This document shows, one piece after another, positions 43,765 through 52,781 of a stretch of 64,000 nt of DNA. The stretch spans positions 372,001 through 436,000 of the forward strand of contig SVHA01000001.1 in assembly GCA_015056085.1 (NCBI GenBank), read 5' to 3'. The position numbers were made by a program, and so were the translations under genes. This DNA comes from Clostridiales bacterium. Its GTDB lineage: Bacteria; Bacillota; Clostridia; Christensenellales; Aristaeellaceae. Numbering within the stretch: position 1 is the first letter of the stretch; every line of letters begins with the position of its first letter. The notes under the pieces are model-generated. The model was not told the origin of the DNA. It made no database searches and worked only from the letters and a program-made list of their open reading frames with translations.

Positions 43765-43805
43765 TGTAACCCTCCCCGCACTTTTTCGGAAAGGAGGATG
43801 CCCCT

Positions 43806-46388
43806 TTGCCCCGCTATTCGTCCAATCAGCCCAACCGCAATGTCTGGTGGCGGTATGCCCTGTTTGTGGGCATTCTGCTGCTGATGTTCGGGTATCTTCT
43901 CTCCGGCCTTGTGTCCCTGCAGCTCAGGCAGAGCGACGTTTATCTTGAGGACGCCGAAGAAACCCGCACCAAGAAAATCATCCTCCGGGGCCGGCGCGGC
44001 AATATCACCGACGCCAACTCCGTCATCCTGGCCCAGGACGAACTGGTCTATAACGTGACCTTCTATAAGGACCCCGGTCAGGACACCCGTGCCCAGTATC
44101 TGCAGTTCTCCAATTCCATCGTCAATGCGCTGGAAATCATCGAGCGCAACGGCGGCGAACTGGCCTTTGAATACGACATTGAGCGCAACCCGGAAACCGG
44201 GGAGTGGCAGTTCAACTTCGGTTCCGGCGTGTCTGATTCCGTATTGCAGATCCGTGAAAACCAGTGGCGCTCCAATAACTACGTCAACAGCCTCACCCGC
44301 TTCCCCGATGCTGAAAGCTGCCTGCAGCAGCTGAAAAAGCGCTACCGCATCGCTGCCAGCGAAGAGGAACGCCGTGCTTTCCTGGATGCAGAAGGCTTCC
44401 CGGAGGGCGATGATGACTTCGTGGACATCGTGGTGCTGGATGAGTCCACCATGCTCAAGGTCATGGCGGTATTTGCAGAAATGCAAATGAACGTCTTTAA
44501 CTCCCAGCCCATCGTCATCGCCCGCAACGTCAAGTACGAAACGGTCATCGAGATCGAAACCAAGTCCATGATGATGCCCGGCATGGCCATCGAGGTGGGC
44601 ACACAGCGTGTGTATCCCCGCCAGACGCTGGCCTGTCAGGTCATCGGCTATATCGGCAAGATTCCCTCCCAGAATATGTGGCAGAATCTGCAGCCCAAGG
44701 GATATTCCTACAACGACGTCATCGGCCGTGACGGCATCGAGTCCTCCATGGAGGACTGGCTGACGCCCAATTCCTCCGTGCGCCAGGGCTATCGCCTGGT
44801 GGAACGTGACAACTTCTCCCGTGTGGTGCGGGAACTGGAATACGTGGAGCCCCAGGACGGCAACACCGTGAAACTCACCCTGAATGCTTCCGCCCAGCAG
44901 GTGGCAGAGCGTGCCATCGCCGAAAACGTCAATAACACCCGCAACATTCAGGAAAAATACATGGTCAGCCCTTCCTGGCTGGAAGACAACCGCACCTCCC
45001 TGGCCAACCGTAACTGGGAAAAATACCCCCTGGAACTGGCGGAACATGGCGTGATGGTGGTGCTGGACATGGAAGACCGTGTGCTAGCCATGGCCAACTA
45101 TCCCACCTATGACCTCAATGCGCTGGTGGGCGCCGGCGATGAAGCCCGGGCCATCCTGATGGATGACCGCAACCTCATGCTCAACTACGCCATCGGCTCC
45201 CGTGCCACCCCCGGCTCCATTTTCAAGATGGTATCCGGCTACGGCGCCCTCAACGAAGGCGTACTGACCCCTACGGAGCGCATCTCCGACCTGGGTTACT
45301 ACACCCGCTACAACGCCGACGAATCCACCGCCCCCAAGTGCTGGATCAACTCCAGTTATCGCCACAAGCACTATAATCAGACCATCGTGGAAGGTCTGGC
45401 CCATTCCTGCAACTATTTCTTCTACGAACTGGGACACCGCCTGGGCGAAGAACGCCTCTACCGCTACGCCACCCAGTTCGGCCTCACCAGCCTCACGGGC
45501 ATTGACCTGCCCGGCGAAGTCCGCAGCGTGGTGGGCAGCCAGAACACCCTCTACGACCCCACCAAGGCCGTCAACGAAGCCAATCAGGACACTTCCATCC
45601 CCATCATCGCCTTCAACGCCATCAAGAAGCACCTGCGCAACTGCGGCGCTTCCCGTGGCATGGATTACGATGACGAGCGCCTTTCCATCTGTGCCAAGCG
45701 CCTGATGGACATGGCCGTGAACTACCCTGAAAGTGCCTGGCTGGACAATATGCGTACCATCCTGATGGAAGAGCTGAACATGACCAAGGAAATGGTCTGG
45801 AGCCAGACCGTCATCGGTGATACCTACAACTACATGAACGAGGTCAAGTGGGGCGGCGCTCAGACCATTCTGACCGCCATCGGCCAGTCCGTCACCACCA
45901 TCACCCCCGTGGCCGCCGCCCGCTACGTGGCCGCCATCGCCAACAACGGTTATGTGTACAACGTGTCCATCGTGGACAGCATCATCAGCCCCGAAGGCGA
46001 GATTCTCTCCCAGCGGGCACCCCAACTGGTCAATCAGCTGGAAAACGCCGATCAGTACCTTTCCCTTATCCGGCAAGGCATGAAGGGCGTTACGGACGAT
46101 TCCGGTACCGCCGATAAATACTTCGACGGCTGGAAATACGCCGAAGACATCGCCGCCAAAACAGGTACCGCTCAGGTCACCTCCATCGACCTGGAAAACA
46201 ACGCATGGTTCGTCTGCTTCGCCCCCTATGAAAACCCGGAAATCGCCATTGCAGTGTTCATCCCCCATGGCTATTCCGGCGGTGAAGCCTCCCTGGCCGC
46301 CAAAACCTTCGTAGGCTGGTATCTGGACCAGGAAAGCCTGCGCACCACCAACTATACCCTGCCCGCCGGCAACAGCCTGGCGCCGTAA
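43806..46388 (+). CDS. mrdA: Class B penicillin-binding protein 2 (elongation transpeptidase)
   Basis: 860 residues. One N-terminal membrane helix (about 18-40) is followed by the pedestal/dimerisation domain and the transpeptidase domain. The three catalytic motifs are SIFK with Ser471, SCN with Ser534, and KTG at Lys785. It crosslinks peptidoglycan with RodA during side-wall growth. It is longer than E. coli PBP2 (about 630 residues); the extra sequence is mostly a pedestal insert (about 80-260) and a stretch between SCN and KTG. The start is TTG with AAAGGAGG 7 nt upstream. beta-Lactam target by family. Confidence 0.93.
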   Translation: MPRYSSNQPNRNVWWRYALFVGILLLMFGYLLSGLVSLQLRQSDVYLEDAEETRTKKIILRGRRGNITDANSVILAQDELVYNVTFYKDPGQDTRAQYLQFSNSIVNALEIIERNGGELAFEYDIERNPETGEWQFNFGSGVSDSVLQIRENQWRSNNYVNSLTRFPDAESCLQQLKKRYRIAASEEERRAFLDAEGFPEGDDDFVDIVVLDESTMLKVMAVFAEMQMNVFNSQPIVIARNVKYETVIEIETKSMMMPGMAIEVGTQRVYPRQTLACQVIGYIGKIPSQNMWQNLQPKGYSYNDVIGRDGIESSMEDWLTPNSSVRQGYRLVERDNFSRVVRELEYVEPQDGNTVKLTLNASAQQVAERAIAENVNNTRNIQEKYMVSPSWLEDNRTSLANRNWEKYPLELAEHGVMVVLDMEDRVLAMANYPTYDLNALVGAGDEARAILMDDRNLMLNYAIGSRATPGSIFKMVSGYGALNEGVLTPTERISDLGYYTRYNADESTAPKCWINSSYRHKHYNQTIVEGLAHSCNYFFYELGHRLGEERLYRYATQFGLTSLTGIDLPGEVRSVVGSQNTLYDPTKAVNEANQDTSIPIIAFNAIKKHLRNCGASRGMDYDDERLSICAKRLMDMAVNYPESAWLDNMRTILMEELNMTKEMVWSQTVIGDTYNYMNEVKWGGAQTILTAIGQSVTTITPVAAARYVAAIANNGYVYNVSIVDSIISPEGEILSQRAPQLVNQLENADQYLSLIRQGMKGVTDDSGTADKYFDGWKYAEDIAAKTGTAQVTSIDLENNAWFVCFAPYENPEIAIAVFIPHGYSGGEASLAAKTFVGWYLDQESLRTTNYTLPAGNSLAP

Positions 46389-46406
46389 CAAAGGAGACAT
46401 TTTCCC

Positions 46407-47285
46407 ATGGCAAAAGCAAGCAAGGCCCTCAAAGCTGCCAAGGCCGCTGAAGCAGCCCGCAAACGTTCCCAGGCAAAGGTGTGGCTCATCGCCTCCGGCA
46501 AGGGCGGCGTGGGCAAAAGCACCCTGTCCTCCTCCCTGGCCATGGCGCTGACGGAATCCGGCCTGCGGGTCTGTGTGGTGGACGCCGACATCGGTCTGCG
46601 GGATCAGGATGTGCTGCTGAACCTGGAAAACCGCATCGTCTACGATGTGCTGGATGTGCAAAACGGCGATTGCCTCCTGCCCCAGGCTCTCATCAGCCCT
46701 GCGGATTATCCCAACCTGTCCCTGCTGCCTGCCAGCCAGTTTTCCCGCTGCCGGGATCTGGAGCCCAAGGCCTTCAGGCAGATTCTTTCCACCCTGCGCT
46801 CCATCTTCGATCATATCATCATCGATTGCCCTGCGGGCATCGAGCGGGGTCTCAGAGGCCTGATGAACAACGAAATCGACGAGACGGTGCTGGTGTGCAC
46901 GCCGGATGACGTGTGCATCCGCAACGCTGACCGGGTGGTTCCCCTGATGGAAAAGAAGGGGCTCCCCCGCCCCTGGGTGATCGTAAACCGACTGCAGGAA
47001 GACCTGATCCGCAGCGGCGAAATGTACTCCGCCCAGGTGGTGGCAGACACCCTGGATTTGCCCCTGATGGGCGAAGTGCCGGAAGACCCCAGCGTATATC
47101 GTGCCGTGCTGCAGCGCATCCCCGTGACGGACATTGACTGTCCCGCCCGGACGGCCCTGTACCGCATCGCCCGCCGCATGACCGGCATGACCGTGGCTTT
47201 CCCCCAGATCGGCACCGCCCGCCTCCCCTGGTACAAGCGCATGAAGCGCGCAAAGGTCAAGGAGGTCAAGCGTATTGCTCACTGA
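46407..47285 (+). CDS. minD: MinD-like ATPase
   Basis: 292 residues. The deviant Walker A GKGGVGKST is at 31-39, switch I DADIGLRDQD, and Walker B IIIDCPAG. The first 22 residues are a Lys/Ala-rich extension absent from typical MinD. The C-terminus (PWYKRMKRAKVKEVKRIAH) is basic and could act as a membrane-binding amphipathic helix. MinD positions division inhibitors at the membrane. No minC or minE is in the window. It lies inside the mre cluster, between PBP2 and RodA. Confidence 0.88.
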   Translation: MAKASKALKAAKAAEAARKRSQAKVWLIASGKGGVGKSTLSSSLAMALTESGLRVCVVDADIGLRDQDVLLNLENRIVYDVLDVQNGDCLLPQALISPADYPNLSLLPASQFSRCRDLEPKAFRQILSTLRSIFDHIIIDCPAGIERGLRGLMNNEIDETVLVCTPDDVCIRNADRVVPLMEKKGLPRPWVIVNRLQEDLIRSGEMYSAQVVADTLDLPLMGEVPEDPSVYRAVLQRIPVTDIDCPARTALYRIARRMTGMTVAFPQIGTARLPWYKRMKRAKVKEVKRIAH

Positions 47286-48486
47286 AAACAGGCGCTCCCG
47301 CGCCCACATTGATGTGCCGCTGATCCTGATGGTGGCCGCCATGTGTCTCTTCGGCGTGCTGGCGGTGTGCGTGGCTACCTTTTCCACCGATTCCAGCGCC
47401 GAGAACCTGCTGGGGCACATTGCGGAATCCTCCTTTGCCCTCAGGCAGTGCTTCTTCCTGCTGATTGCCCCCGTGGTGCTGCTGGTCATCATGAACATCC
47501 CCTATGATCTGCTGCGGCGCTTCACTCCCACAGTGTATTACGGCGCCACCATCCTGATTGCGGTGGTGTGGGTCTTTAACCGTGCAGAAGGCGTGAAGCA
47601 GTGGCTGGACATCATCTGGGGCTTCACCATTCAGCCCACGGAGTTCGCCAAGCTGTCCATTATCCTCATGCTGGCCCGGAAACTCTCCATGGCGGAAAGA
47701 CCCATGAGCGACTTCCGGGAAATCGTCCGGGTACTGCTCTTGGTAATGGTGCCCGGCGTCATCATTCTGGCCTCCGGCGAAACCGGCTCCCTGCTGGTGA
47801 TCGTGTTCCTGGCGGCAGTGATGATGTTCTTCTCCAACGTGCCCATGAAGGTCATCCTGACCCTTGCCGCTATTGTAATTCTGGGCGCTTTGGCCCTGTA
47901 TGGCTTCATGGTGGCCACGGGCAGCGACGACTACCGTCTGGCCCGCATCATGGCCTTCGTGGATCCTTCCATGTCCCCCCTGGACGACGCCTATCAGCAG
48001 ACGAAATCCAAAATGGCCATTGGCTCCGGCGGCGTGGACGGCATCGGTATGTTCGTCAACGGCGCCATCTCCCAGCTCAACTATGTGCCTGCTGACTGGA
48101 CCGACTTCATCTATGCCTCCATCGGCGAAGCCTGGGGCTTTGTGGGATGCGTGCTGGTGCTGGCGGGGTATCTTGCCATCATCCTGCGCATGGTGTATCT
48201 GGCCCTGTTCACCCGTGACCGCTACGGAATGCTCATCATCACCGGGGTGATCGGAATGCTTTTGTTCCACGTCTTTGAGAACATCGGCATGACGCTGGGG
48301 CTCATGCCCATCACAGGCATTCCCCTGCCCTTCCTGTCCTACGGCGGCTCCAACATGGTCACCAACATCGGCGGTATCGCCCTGGTGCTCAACGTCACCA
48401 AAAACCGCAGCCTGTCCGGCTCGGTGCTTACGCCGCAGACAAGGGTCAACCCCTATACCTTCGGGAAACGAAAGAAAAGATCATAA
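47275..48486 (+). CDS. rodA: SEDS glycosyltransferase RodA
   Basis: 403 residues with about ten membrane helices. SEDS family blocks are GVKQWLDIIWGFTIQPTEFAKLS and GLMPITGIPLPFLSYGGSNM. RodA polymerises glycan strands together with the upstream PBP2. The start is TTG with AAGGAGG 9 nt upstream, and the gene overlaps minD by 11 nt. RodA rather than FtsW is preferred because of the mre/PBP2 neighbourhood; sequence alone does not separate them well. Confidence 0.92.
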   Translation: MLTENRRSRAHIDVPLILMVAAMCLFGVLAVCVATFSTDSSAENLLGHIAESSFALRQCFFLLIAPVVLLVIMNIPYDLLRRFTPTVYYGATILIAVVWVFNRAEGVKQWLDIIWGFTIQPTEFAKLSIILMLARKLSMAERPMSDFREIVRVLLLVMVPGVIILASGETGSLLVIVFLAAVMMFFSNVPMKVILTLAAIVILGALALYGFMVATGSDDYRLARIMAFVDPSMSPLDDAYQQTKSKMAIGSGGVDGIGMFVNGAISQLNYVPADWTDFIYASIGEAWGFVGCVLVLAGYLAIILRMVYLALFTRDRYGMLIITGVIGMLLFHVFENIGMTLGLMPITGIPLPFLSYGGSNMVTNIGGIALVLNVTKNRSLSGSVLTPQTRVNPYTFGKRKKRS

Positions 48487-48495
48487 GTCAAAAGC

Positions 48496-48528
48496 AAAGC
48501 GGTCCTTTTCACAAAGGGCCGCTTTTTT
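48496..48528 (+). terminator. Terminator after rodA
   Basis: Stem AAAGCGGTCC/GGGCCGCTTT, then further T residues. It closes the maf-rodA cluster. Confidence 0.9.
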
Positions 48529-48533
48529 CATGC

Positions 48534-48563
48534 AAAAAGCCGACAGTCACAAAAACTGCCGGC
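48534..48563 (-). terminator. Terminator after udk
   Basis: On the minus strand, stem GCCGGCAGT/ACTGTCGGC (one G-T pair) followed by TTTTT. It lies back to back with the rodA terminator. Confidence 0.85.
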
Positions 48564-48580
48564 CTTGATGTCCCTGATAA

Positions 48581-49201
48581 TTATTCAGCGCTGCGCTTAT
48601 TCAGTTCATCCGCCACATAGCCGGAGAGAATATCCACAATGCGGGCATTCTTGCCGCCACGGGCCACGATGACGTCCGCCTCGGTGACATAGTTGCGGAT
48701 GTAGGCGTCGTACATGGGCTTGACGGTGGTGAGGTACTGCTCGGAAATGCCGTCGATTTCCCTGCCACGCTCCTTGATATCCCGCTGAATGCGCCGCAGC
48801 AGGCAGATGTCCGGCTCCACGCTCATGTACAGTTTCAGGTACATCAGTTTCCGCAGCCGCTCATCATGGAAGGAATGGATGCCCTCCAGAATCAGCACTT
48901 CCGGCGGCATAATGATCTCGTCCGTGTCCGCCCGGCGGTGCTGGGCGTAGTCGTAGGCCTTGCGGGTGATGGATTTGCCCTCCATCAGCGTCAGCACGTC
49001 CTGCAACAGGGCGTCGTGATCGAAAATCTGCGGTTCGTCGTAATTGAGGTGCACCCGCTCCTCAAAGGTGAGATTCGGATGATCCTGATAGTAGCAATCC
49101 TGCTGGAGCACAAAGCAGTTCTCCCCCAGCCGGGCCGCCAGAGAATCCGCCAGGGTGGACTTGCCGCTGCCGCTGGCGCCGCAGATTCCGATAAACAACA
49201 T
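48581..49201 (-). CDS. udk: Uridine kinase
   Basis: 206 residues. The P-loop ICGASGSGKST is at 5-15, followed by QQDCYYQDHPNLTFEERVHLNYD, the nucleoside-binding stretch of uridine-cytidine kinases. LILEGIHSFHDERLRKLMYLK and RRIQRDIKERGR complete the phosphoribulokinase/uridine kinase family pattern. It phosphorylates uridine or cytidine in pyrimidine salvage. AAGGAGG lies 6 nt before the ATG. Monocistronic. Confidence 0.95.
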   Translation of the reverse strand: MLFIGICGASGSGKSTLADSLAARLGENCFVLQQDCYYQDHPNLTFEERVHLNYDEPQIFDHDALLQDVLTLMEGKSITRKAYDYAQHRRADTDEIIMPPEVLILEGIHSFHDERLRKLMYLKLYMSVEPDICLLRRIQRDIKERGREIDGISEQYLTTVKPMYDAYIRNYVTEADVIVARGGKNARIVDILSGYVADELNKRSAE

Positions 49202-49401
49202 GGTTGCATCCTCCTTATGAATATGGGAGTCCGTGTTTTTCTATGGTAAACGATACCGCACAAACGGCGTGATGTCAAGGCAAAACGCTGTTTTTTTCGG
49301 AAAAATCCGTCAGAATCCGACTTGTTTCCAGCATTTGTCCGTGACAGGCATCCGATGTATATGATATCATGCGTGTATCCTGTTTCGGAGGTGCAAGTGA
49401 C

Positions 49402-50574
49402 GTGGCCAAAACGCCGCTTCTCACCAAAGAAAAATCCCCGAAAGCCACCAAAGCGAAGAAGCCCCGGCGCATCCTTTCCGGGCTGATGGTGCTCACCATG
49501 ACAGCCATCACCCTGACGACCGCCTTTTCTCCGGAGCGTGTCACGGCCCAGGCTGATGTGAAGCGCCGCAGCCGCACGGTGATGTATGTGTCCGATTCAG
49601 CCGACCTGCCCCTGACGGATGCATCCGCCAGGAACATCGACCAGATCAACTACGCCTTTGCGTTGCTTGATGACGGCGAGGCCACCGGCGACCACTGGCA
49701 GGGCATCCGGAAGATGAAGTCCTTCCTGACCCGCCACCCGGAGATTGACGGCGTGCTGTCCGTGGGCGGCTGGGGCGCTGATGGCTTCAGCCAGGCCTGC
49801 CGCACCCAGGAAGGCCGGGAGGTCCTCGCCGGGAGTATCCTGCGCCTAATGGATGAGCATGGCTTTGTGGGCGTGGACGTCGATTGGGAATACCCCGGCT
49901 TTTCCCACGCCGGCATTGAAAGCCACCCGGAGGATACAGAGAACTGGTATGACCTGCTGGCCCTCCTGCGGGAAGGCCTGGACGAGCGGGAAAGGCAGAA
50001 CGGCCGCCCTTATCTGCTCAGCGTGGCACTGGGGGCAGGCAAATCGCTGCTGGAATCCATCGACGCTGCCCGGCTGAACGAACTGGTGGATCAGGCGGTG
50101 GTGATGGCCTACGACCTGTGCGGGTTTGAGAAAATCACCGGGCACCATGCCGGGCTGTATCCTGACAGCGACAAAGCGGATACCGGCGCTCATGCGGTGA
50201 AAATGCTGACGGAAGGCGGAATGTCCCCCGGCAAAATCCTGCTGGGTATCCCCACCTATGGCCGGATGTGGCGGCAGGTGGCATCCGACGGCAACGGTCT
50301 GGGCAGCCGGGCCGAAACCACCGGCAACAAGGTCGTCCCCTACGGGGAGATGCAGGCGCTGGAAGGCAGCGGTTACACCAGGTATTACGACGAAGACGCC
50401 CAGTCTCCCTGGTGGTTTGACGGCGGCCGGTTCGTCAGCGGCGAGGACGCCACCTCTCTGCAGTACAAGGCCCGATGGGTGTCAGAAAACAACCTGGGCG
50501 GCGTGGCCCTCTGGGCCGCCAACCATGACCCGGATGGCGAGGCCGTGAAGGTACTCACCACTCATCTGAAATAA
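49402..50574 (+). CDS. Secreted GH18 chitinase-like glycosidase
   Basis: 390 residues from a GTG at 49402, which has GGAGG 10 nt upstream; an ATG at 49369 lies close to the likely transcription start and is less probable. A Lys-rich n-region (about 25 residues) precedes a membrane-spanning signal sequence (ILSGLMVLTMTAITLTTAF), so the protein is secreted or membrane-anchored. The GH18 barrel shows the strand-3 motif VLSVGGWG and the catalytic GVDVDWEYP with Glu163. Substrate may be chitin or the glycan of the cell wall or spore cortex; family 18 includes both. Confidence 0.9.
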   Translation: MAKTPLLTKEKSPKATKAKKPRRILSGLMVLTMTAITLTTAFSPERVTAQADVKRRSRTVMYVSDSADLPLTDASARNIDQINYAFALLDDGEATGDHWQGIRKMKSFLTRHPEIDGVLSVGGWGADGFSQACRTQEGREVLAGSILRLMDEHGFVGVDVDWEYPGFSHAGIESHPEDTENWYDLLALLREGLDERERQNGRPYLLSVALGAGKSLLESIDAARLNELVDQAVVMAYDLCGFEKITGHHAGLYPDSDKADTGAHAVKMLTEGGMSPGKILLGIPTYGRMWRQVASDGNGLGSRAETTGNKVVPYGEMQALEGSGYTRYYDEDAQSPWWFDGGRFVSGEDATSLQYKARWVSENNLGGVALWAANHDPDGEAVKVLTTHLK

Positions 50575-50599
50575 GGGGCCTCCCCTTTCCCATACAGAC

Positions 50600-50635
50600 A
50601 AAAATCCCCGCCGCTTCCCTTGGGAGGCGGCGGGG
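50600..50635 (-). terminator. Terminator after thrS (convergent with the GH18 gene)
   Basis: On the minus strand CCCCGCCGC/GCGGCGGGG followed by ATTTTTG. The loop carries a second small palindrome, CCCAAGGG. Confidence 0.85.
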
Positions 50636-50656
50636 ACTGTGTTATTTTTGGAAAAA

Positions 50657-52426
50657 TCAGTTGTTGACCCGGTCCTTGATTTCCTGGGCGAGCTTTTCCT
50701 GGAATTCCGCCAGGGTGCAGGTGATGGTCTGATCGGTGGCACGGTCACGCACGGACACGGTGCCTTCGTTGACTTCCTTTTCACCCAGAATCAGCATATA
50801 GGGCACACGGTCCACCTGACGGGCAGAGCGGATCTTGTAGCCGATCTTTTCGTTGCGGTCGTCCAGTTCCACACGGATCTTGGCGTCCTTCAGAGCCTGA
50901 TAGACTTCCTTGGCGTAGTCCATGGACTTATCGGACACGGGCAGCACCTTCACCTGCACGGGAGCCAGCCAGGTGGGATACTTGCCGGCGAAATGCTCCG
51001 TCAGGATGCCGATGAAGCGCTCGATGGAGCCGTAGCACACACGGTGAATCATGATGGGCCGCTTCTTGGTGCCGTCCTCCGCCACATATTCCAGGCCGAA
51101 GTTGATGGGCATCTGGAAGTCCAGCTGGATGGTGCCGCACTGCCAGGTACGGCCCAGGCAATCCCGCAGATGGAAGTCGATCTTCGGGCCGTAGAAGGCG
51201 CCGTCGCCTTCGTTGAGAATATAGGGCATCCCCAGTTTTTCCAGAGCGGTCTTGAGGCCGTTGGTGGCGTCTTCCCAGTCCTCGTCAGAGCCCATCGAAT
51301 CTTCGGGGCGGGTGGACAGTTCCACAAAATACTCAAAGCCGAACTTGCTGTACACCTGGTTGATCAGGCTCACCACGCCGGCGATTTCCTCGGGGATCTG
51401 CTCACGGGTCATGAAGATGTGGGCGTCGTCCTGGGTGAAGCAGCGCACACGGAACAGGCCGTGGAGAGCGCCTTTGAGTTCGTGACGGTGCACCAGACCC
51501 AGTTCGCCGCAGCGCAGGGGCAGATCACGATAGGAATGGGGCTGGCTCCGATAGACCATCACGCCGCCGGGGCAGTTCATGGGCTTGATGCAGAAGTCCT
51601 CGTCGTCGATCTTGGTGGCGTACATATTGTCCTTGTAGTGATCCCAGTGGCCGGAGGTCTCCCACAGGTGACGATTCATCATCATGGGGGTGGACACTTC
51701 CACATAGTCAGCGGCATAGTGGATGTCACGCCAGTAATCCACCAGGGCATTCTTGAGCTGCATACCCTTGGGCAGGAAGAAGGGGAAGCCGGGGCCTTCC
51801 TCGCAGAGCATGAACAGGCCCATTTCCTTGCCGATGCGGCGGTGATCACGCTTTTCGGCTTCTTCCAGCAGTTTCAGGTAGGCTTCCAGTTCGTCCTTGT
51901 CCCGGAAGGCGATGCCGCCGATGCGGGTAAGCATCTTGTTGTTCTTGTCGTTCTTCCAGTAGGCGCCGGAAACGGTGGTGAGTTTGAAGGCCTTGAGGGC
52001 CTTGGTGTAGCACAGGTGGGGGCCGACGCACATATCGGTGTAATCACCCTGCTTGAAGAAGGTCAGCACAGCGTCTTCGGGCAGATCGCCGATGTGCTCC
52101 ACCTTGTAGATTTCACCGGCGGCTTCCATCTGGGCGATGGCTTCCTGACGATCCAGCGTGAAGGGCCGGATAGGCAGATTCGCCTTGACGATGGCTGCCA
52201 TTTCCTTCTCGATGGCAGGCAGGTCTTCCTCGGAAATTTTCACATCTCCCAGGTCAATGTCGTAGTGGAAGCCCTTTTCGGTGGCAGGGCCATAGGCAAA
52301 GTGGGCGTCAGGATACAGGTGCTTGACCGCCTGCGCCAGAATGTGGGCCGCCGTGTGGCGGATGATGTGCAGTTCCTCGTCCTGAGGGCATTCCGCCTGA
52401 TGACCGTCGTTGTAGATGACTTTCAT
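50657..52426 (-). CDS. thrS: Threonine--tRNA ligase without TGS domain
   Basis: 589 residues. The usual N-terminal TGS domain of about 60 residues is missing. The protein opens close to the editing domain, whose HxxxH appears as RHTAAHILA (His24, His28). The class II core shows the zinc-ligand segments PMNCPGG and RHELKGALHG and motif 3 IHRVCYGSIERFIGI. The C-terminal anticodon-binding domain is complete. AGGAGG lies 6 nt before the ATG. A T-box leader precedes it. TGS-less ThrS is known in some bacteria, so this need not be a truncation. Confidence 0.96.
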   Translation of the reverse strand: MKVIYNDGHQAECPQDEELHIIRHTAAHILAQAVKHLYPDAHFAYGPATEKGFHYDIDLGDVKISEEDLPAIEKEMAAIVKANLPIRPFTLDRQEAIAQMEAAGEIYKVEHIGDLPEDAVLTFFKQGDYTDMCVGPHLCYTKALKAFKLTTVSGAYWKNDKNNKMLTRIGGIAFRDKDELEAYLKLLEEAEKRDHRRIGKEMGLFMLCEEGPGFPFFLPKGMQLKNALVDYWRDIHYAADYVEVSTPMMMNRHLWETSGHWDHYKDNMYATKIDDEDFCIKPMNCPGGVMVYRSQPHSYRDLPLRCGELGLVHRHELKGALHGLFRVRCFTQDDAHIFMTREQIPEEIAGVVSLINQVYSKFGFEYFVELSTRPEDSMGSDEDWEDATNGLKTALEKLGMPYILNEGDGAFYGPKIDFHLRDCLGRTWQCGTIQLDFQMPINFGLEYVAEDGTKKRPIMIHRVCYGSIERFIGILTEHFAGKYPTWLAPVQVKVLPVSDKSMDYAKEVYQALKDAKIRVELDDRNEKIGYKIRSARQVDRVPYMLILGEKEVNEGTVSVRDRATDQTITCTLAEFQEKLAQEIKDRVNN

Positions 52427-52480
52427 GTTCGTTCCTCCTGAAGTGTTTTGAGATGGTGTTCAGCCTGTGGTACAGGTATC

Positions 52481-52708
52481 AAAAAAGGCACCCGTCCCAC
52501 AAAATGCGGGGACGAATGCCTGAATACATCCGCGGTTCCACCCTGCTTGTTTTCACAAACCACTTTTCCACGGTTTATCGGCCGTGAGGCGCCGGACGTC
52601 AGGAGGCGGTATCCTTCAGGGGCCCGATGGACTGCGCTTTCAGCCTATGGCGCATTCTCTCTTGACAGGGGCTTCCCCGGGGCGTGTTCTCCGTCAACCA
52701 CCCGGAAT
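52481..52708 (-). ncRNA. T-box riboswitch upstream of thrS
   Basis: The canonical T-box AGGGTGGAACCGCG is on the minus strand at 52531-52544. It is followed by a terminator with arms GGCATTCGTCCC and GGGACGGGTGCC and six T (52481-52520). A candidate Thr specifier ACC lies at 52608-52610 (minus strand), with AGAGAGAATG (52654-52663) in Stem I. Uncharged tRNA-Thr should favour antitermination. Confidence 0.95.
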
Positions 52709-52714
52709 AGCATC

Positions 52715-52743
52715 AGTATATCCCTTTTAGCGGGGAAAGTCAA
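52715..52743 (-). promoter_or_regulatory. Promoter of the thrS T-box leader
   Basis: On the minus strand TTGACT (52738-52743), 17-nt spacer, TATACT (52715-52720). Confidence 0.8.
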
Positions 52744-52781
52744 TCGTTTTAGAGCAGTTTTTCTGCATTCCGCCTGATTTT

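Noticed and set aside
50657-52426. thrS as a truncated pseudogene
   Set aside because: The frame is intact, the ribosome site and T-box are in place and all catalytic and editing residues are present; only the TGS domain is absent.
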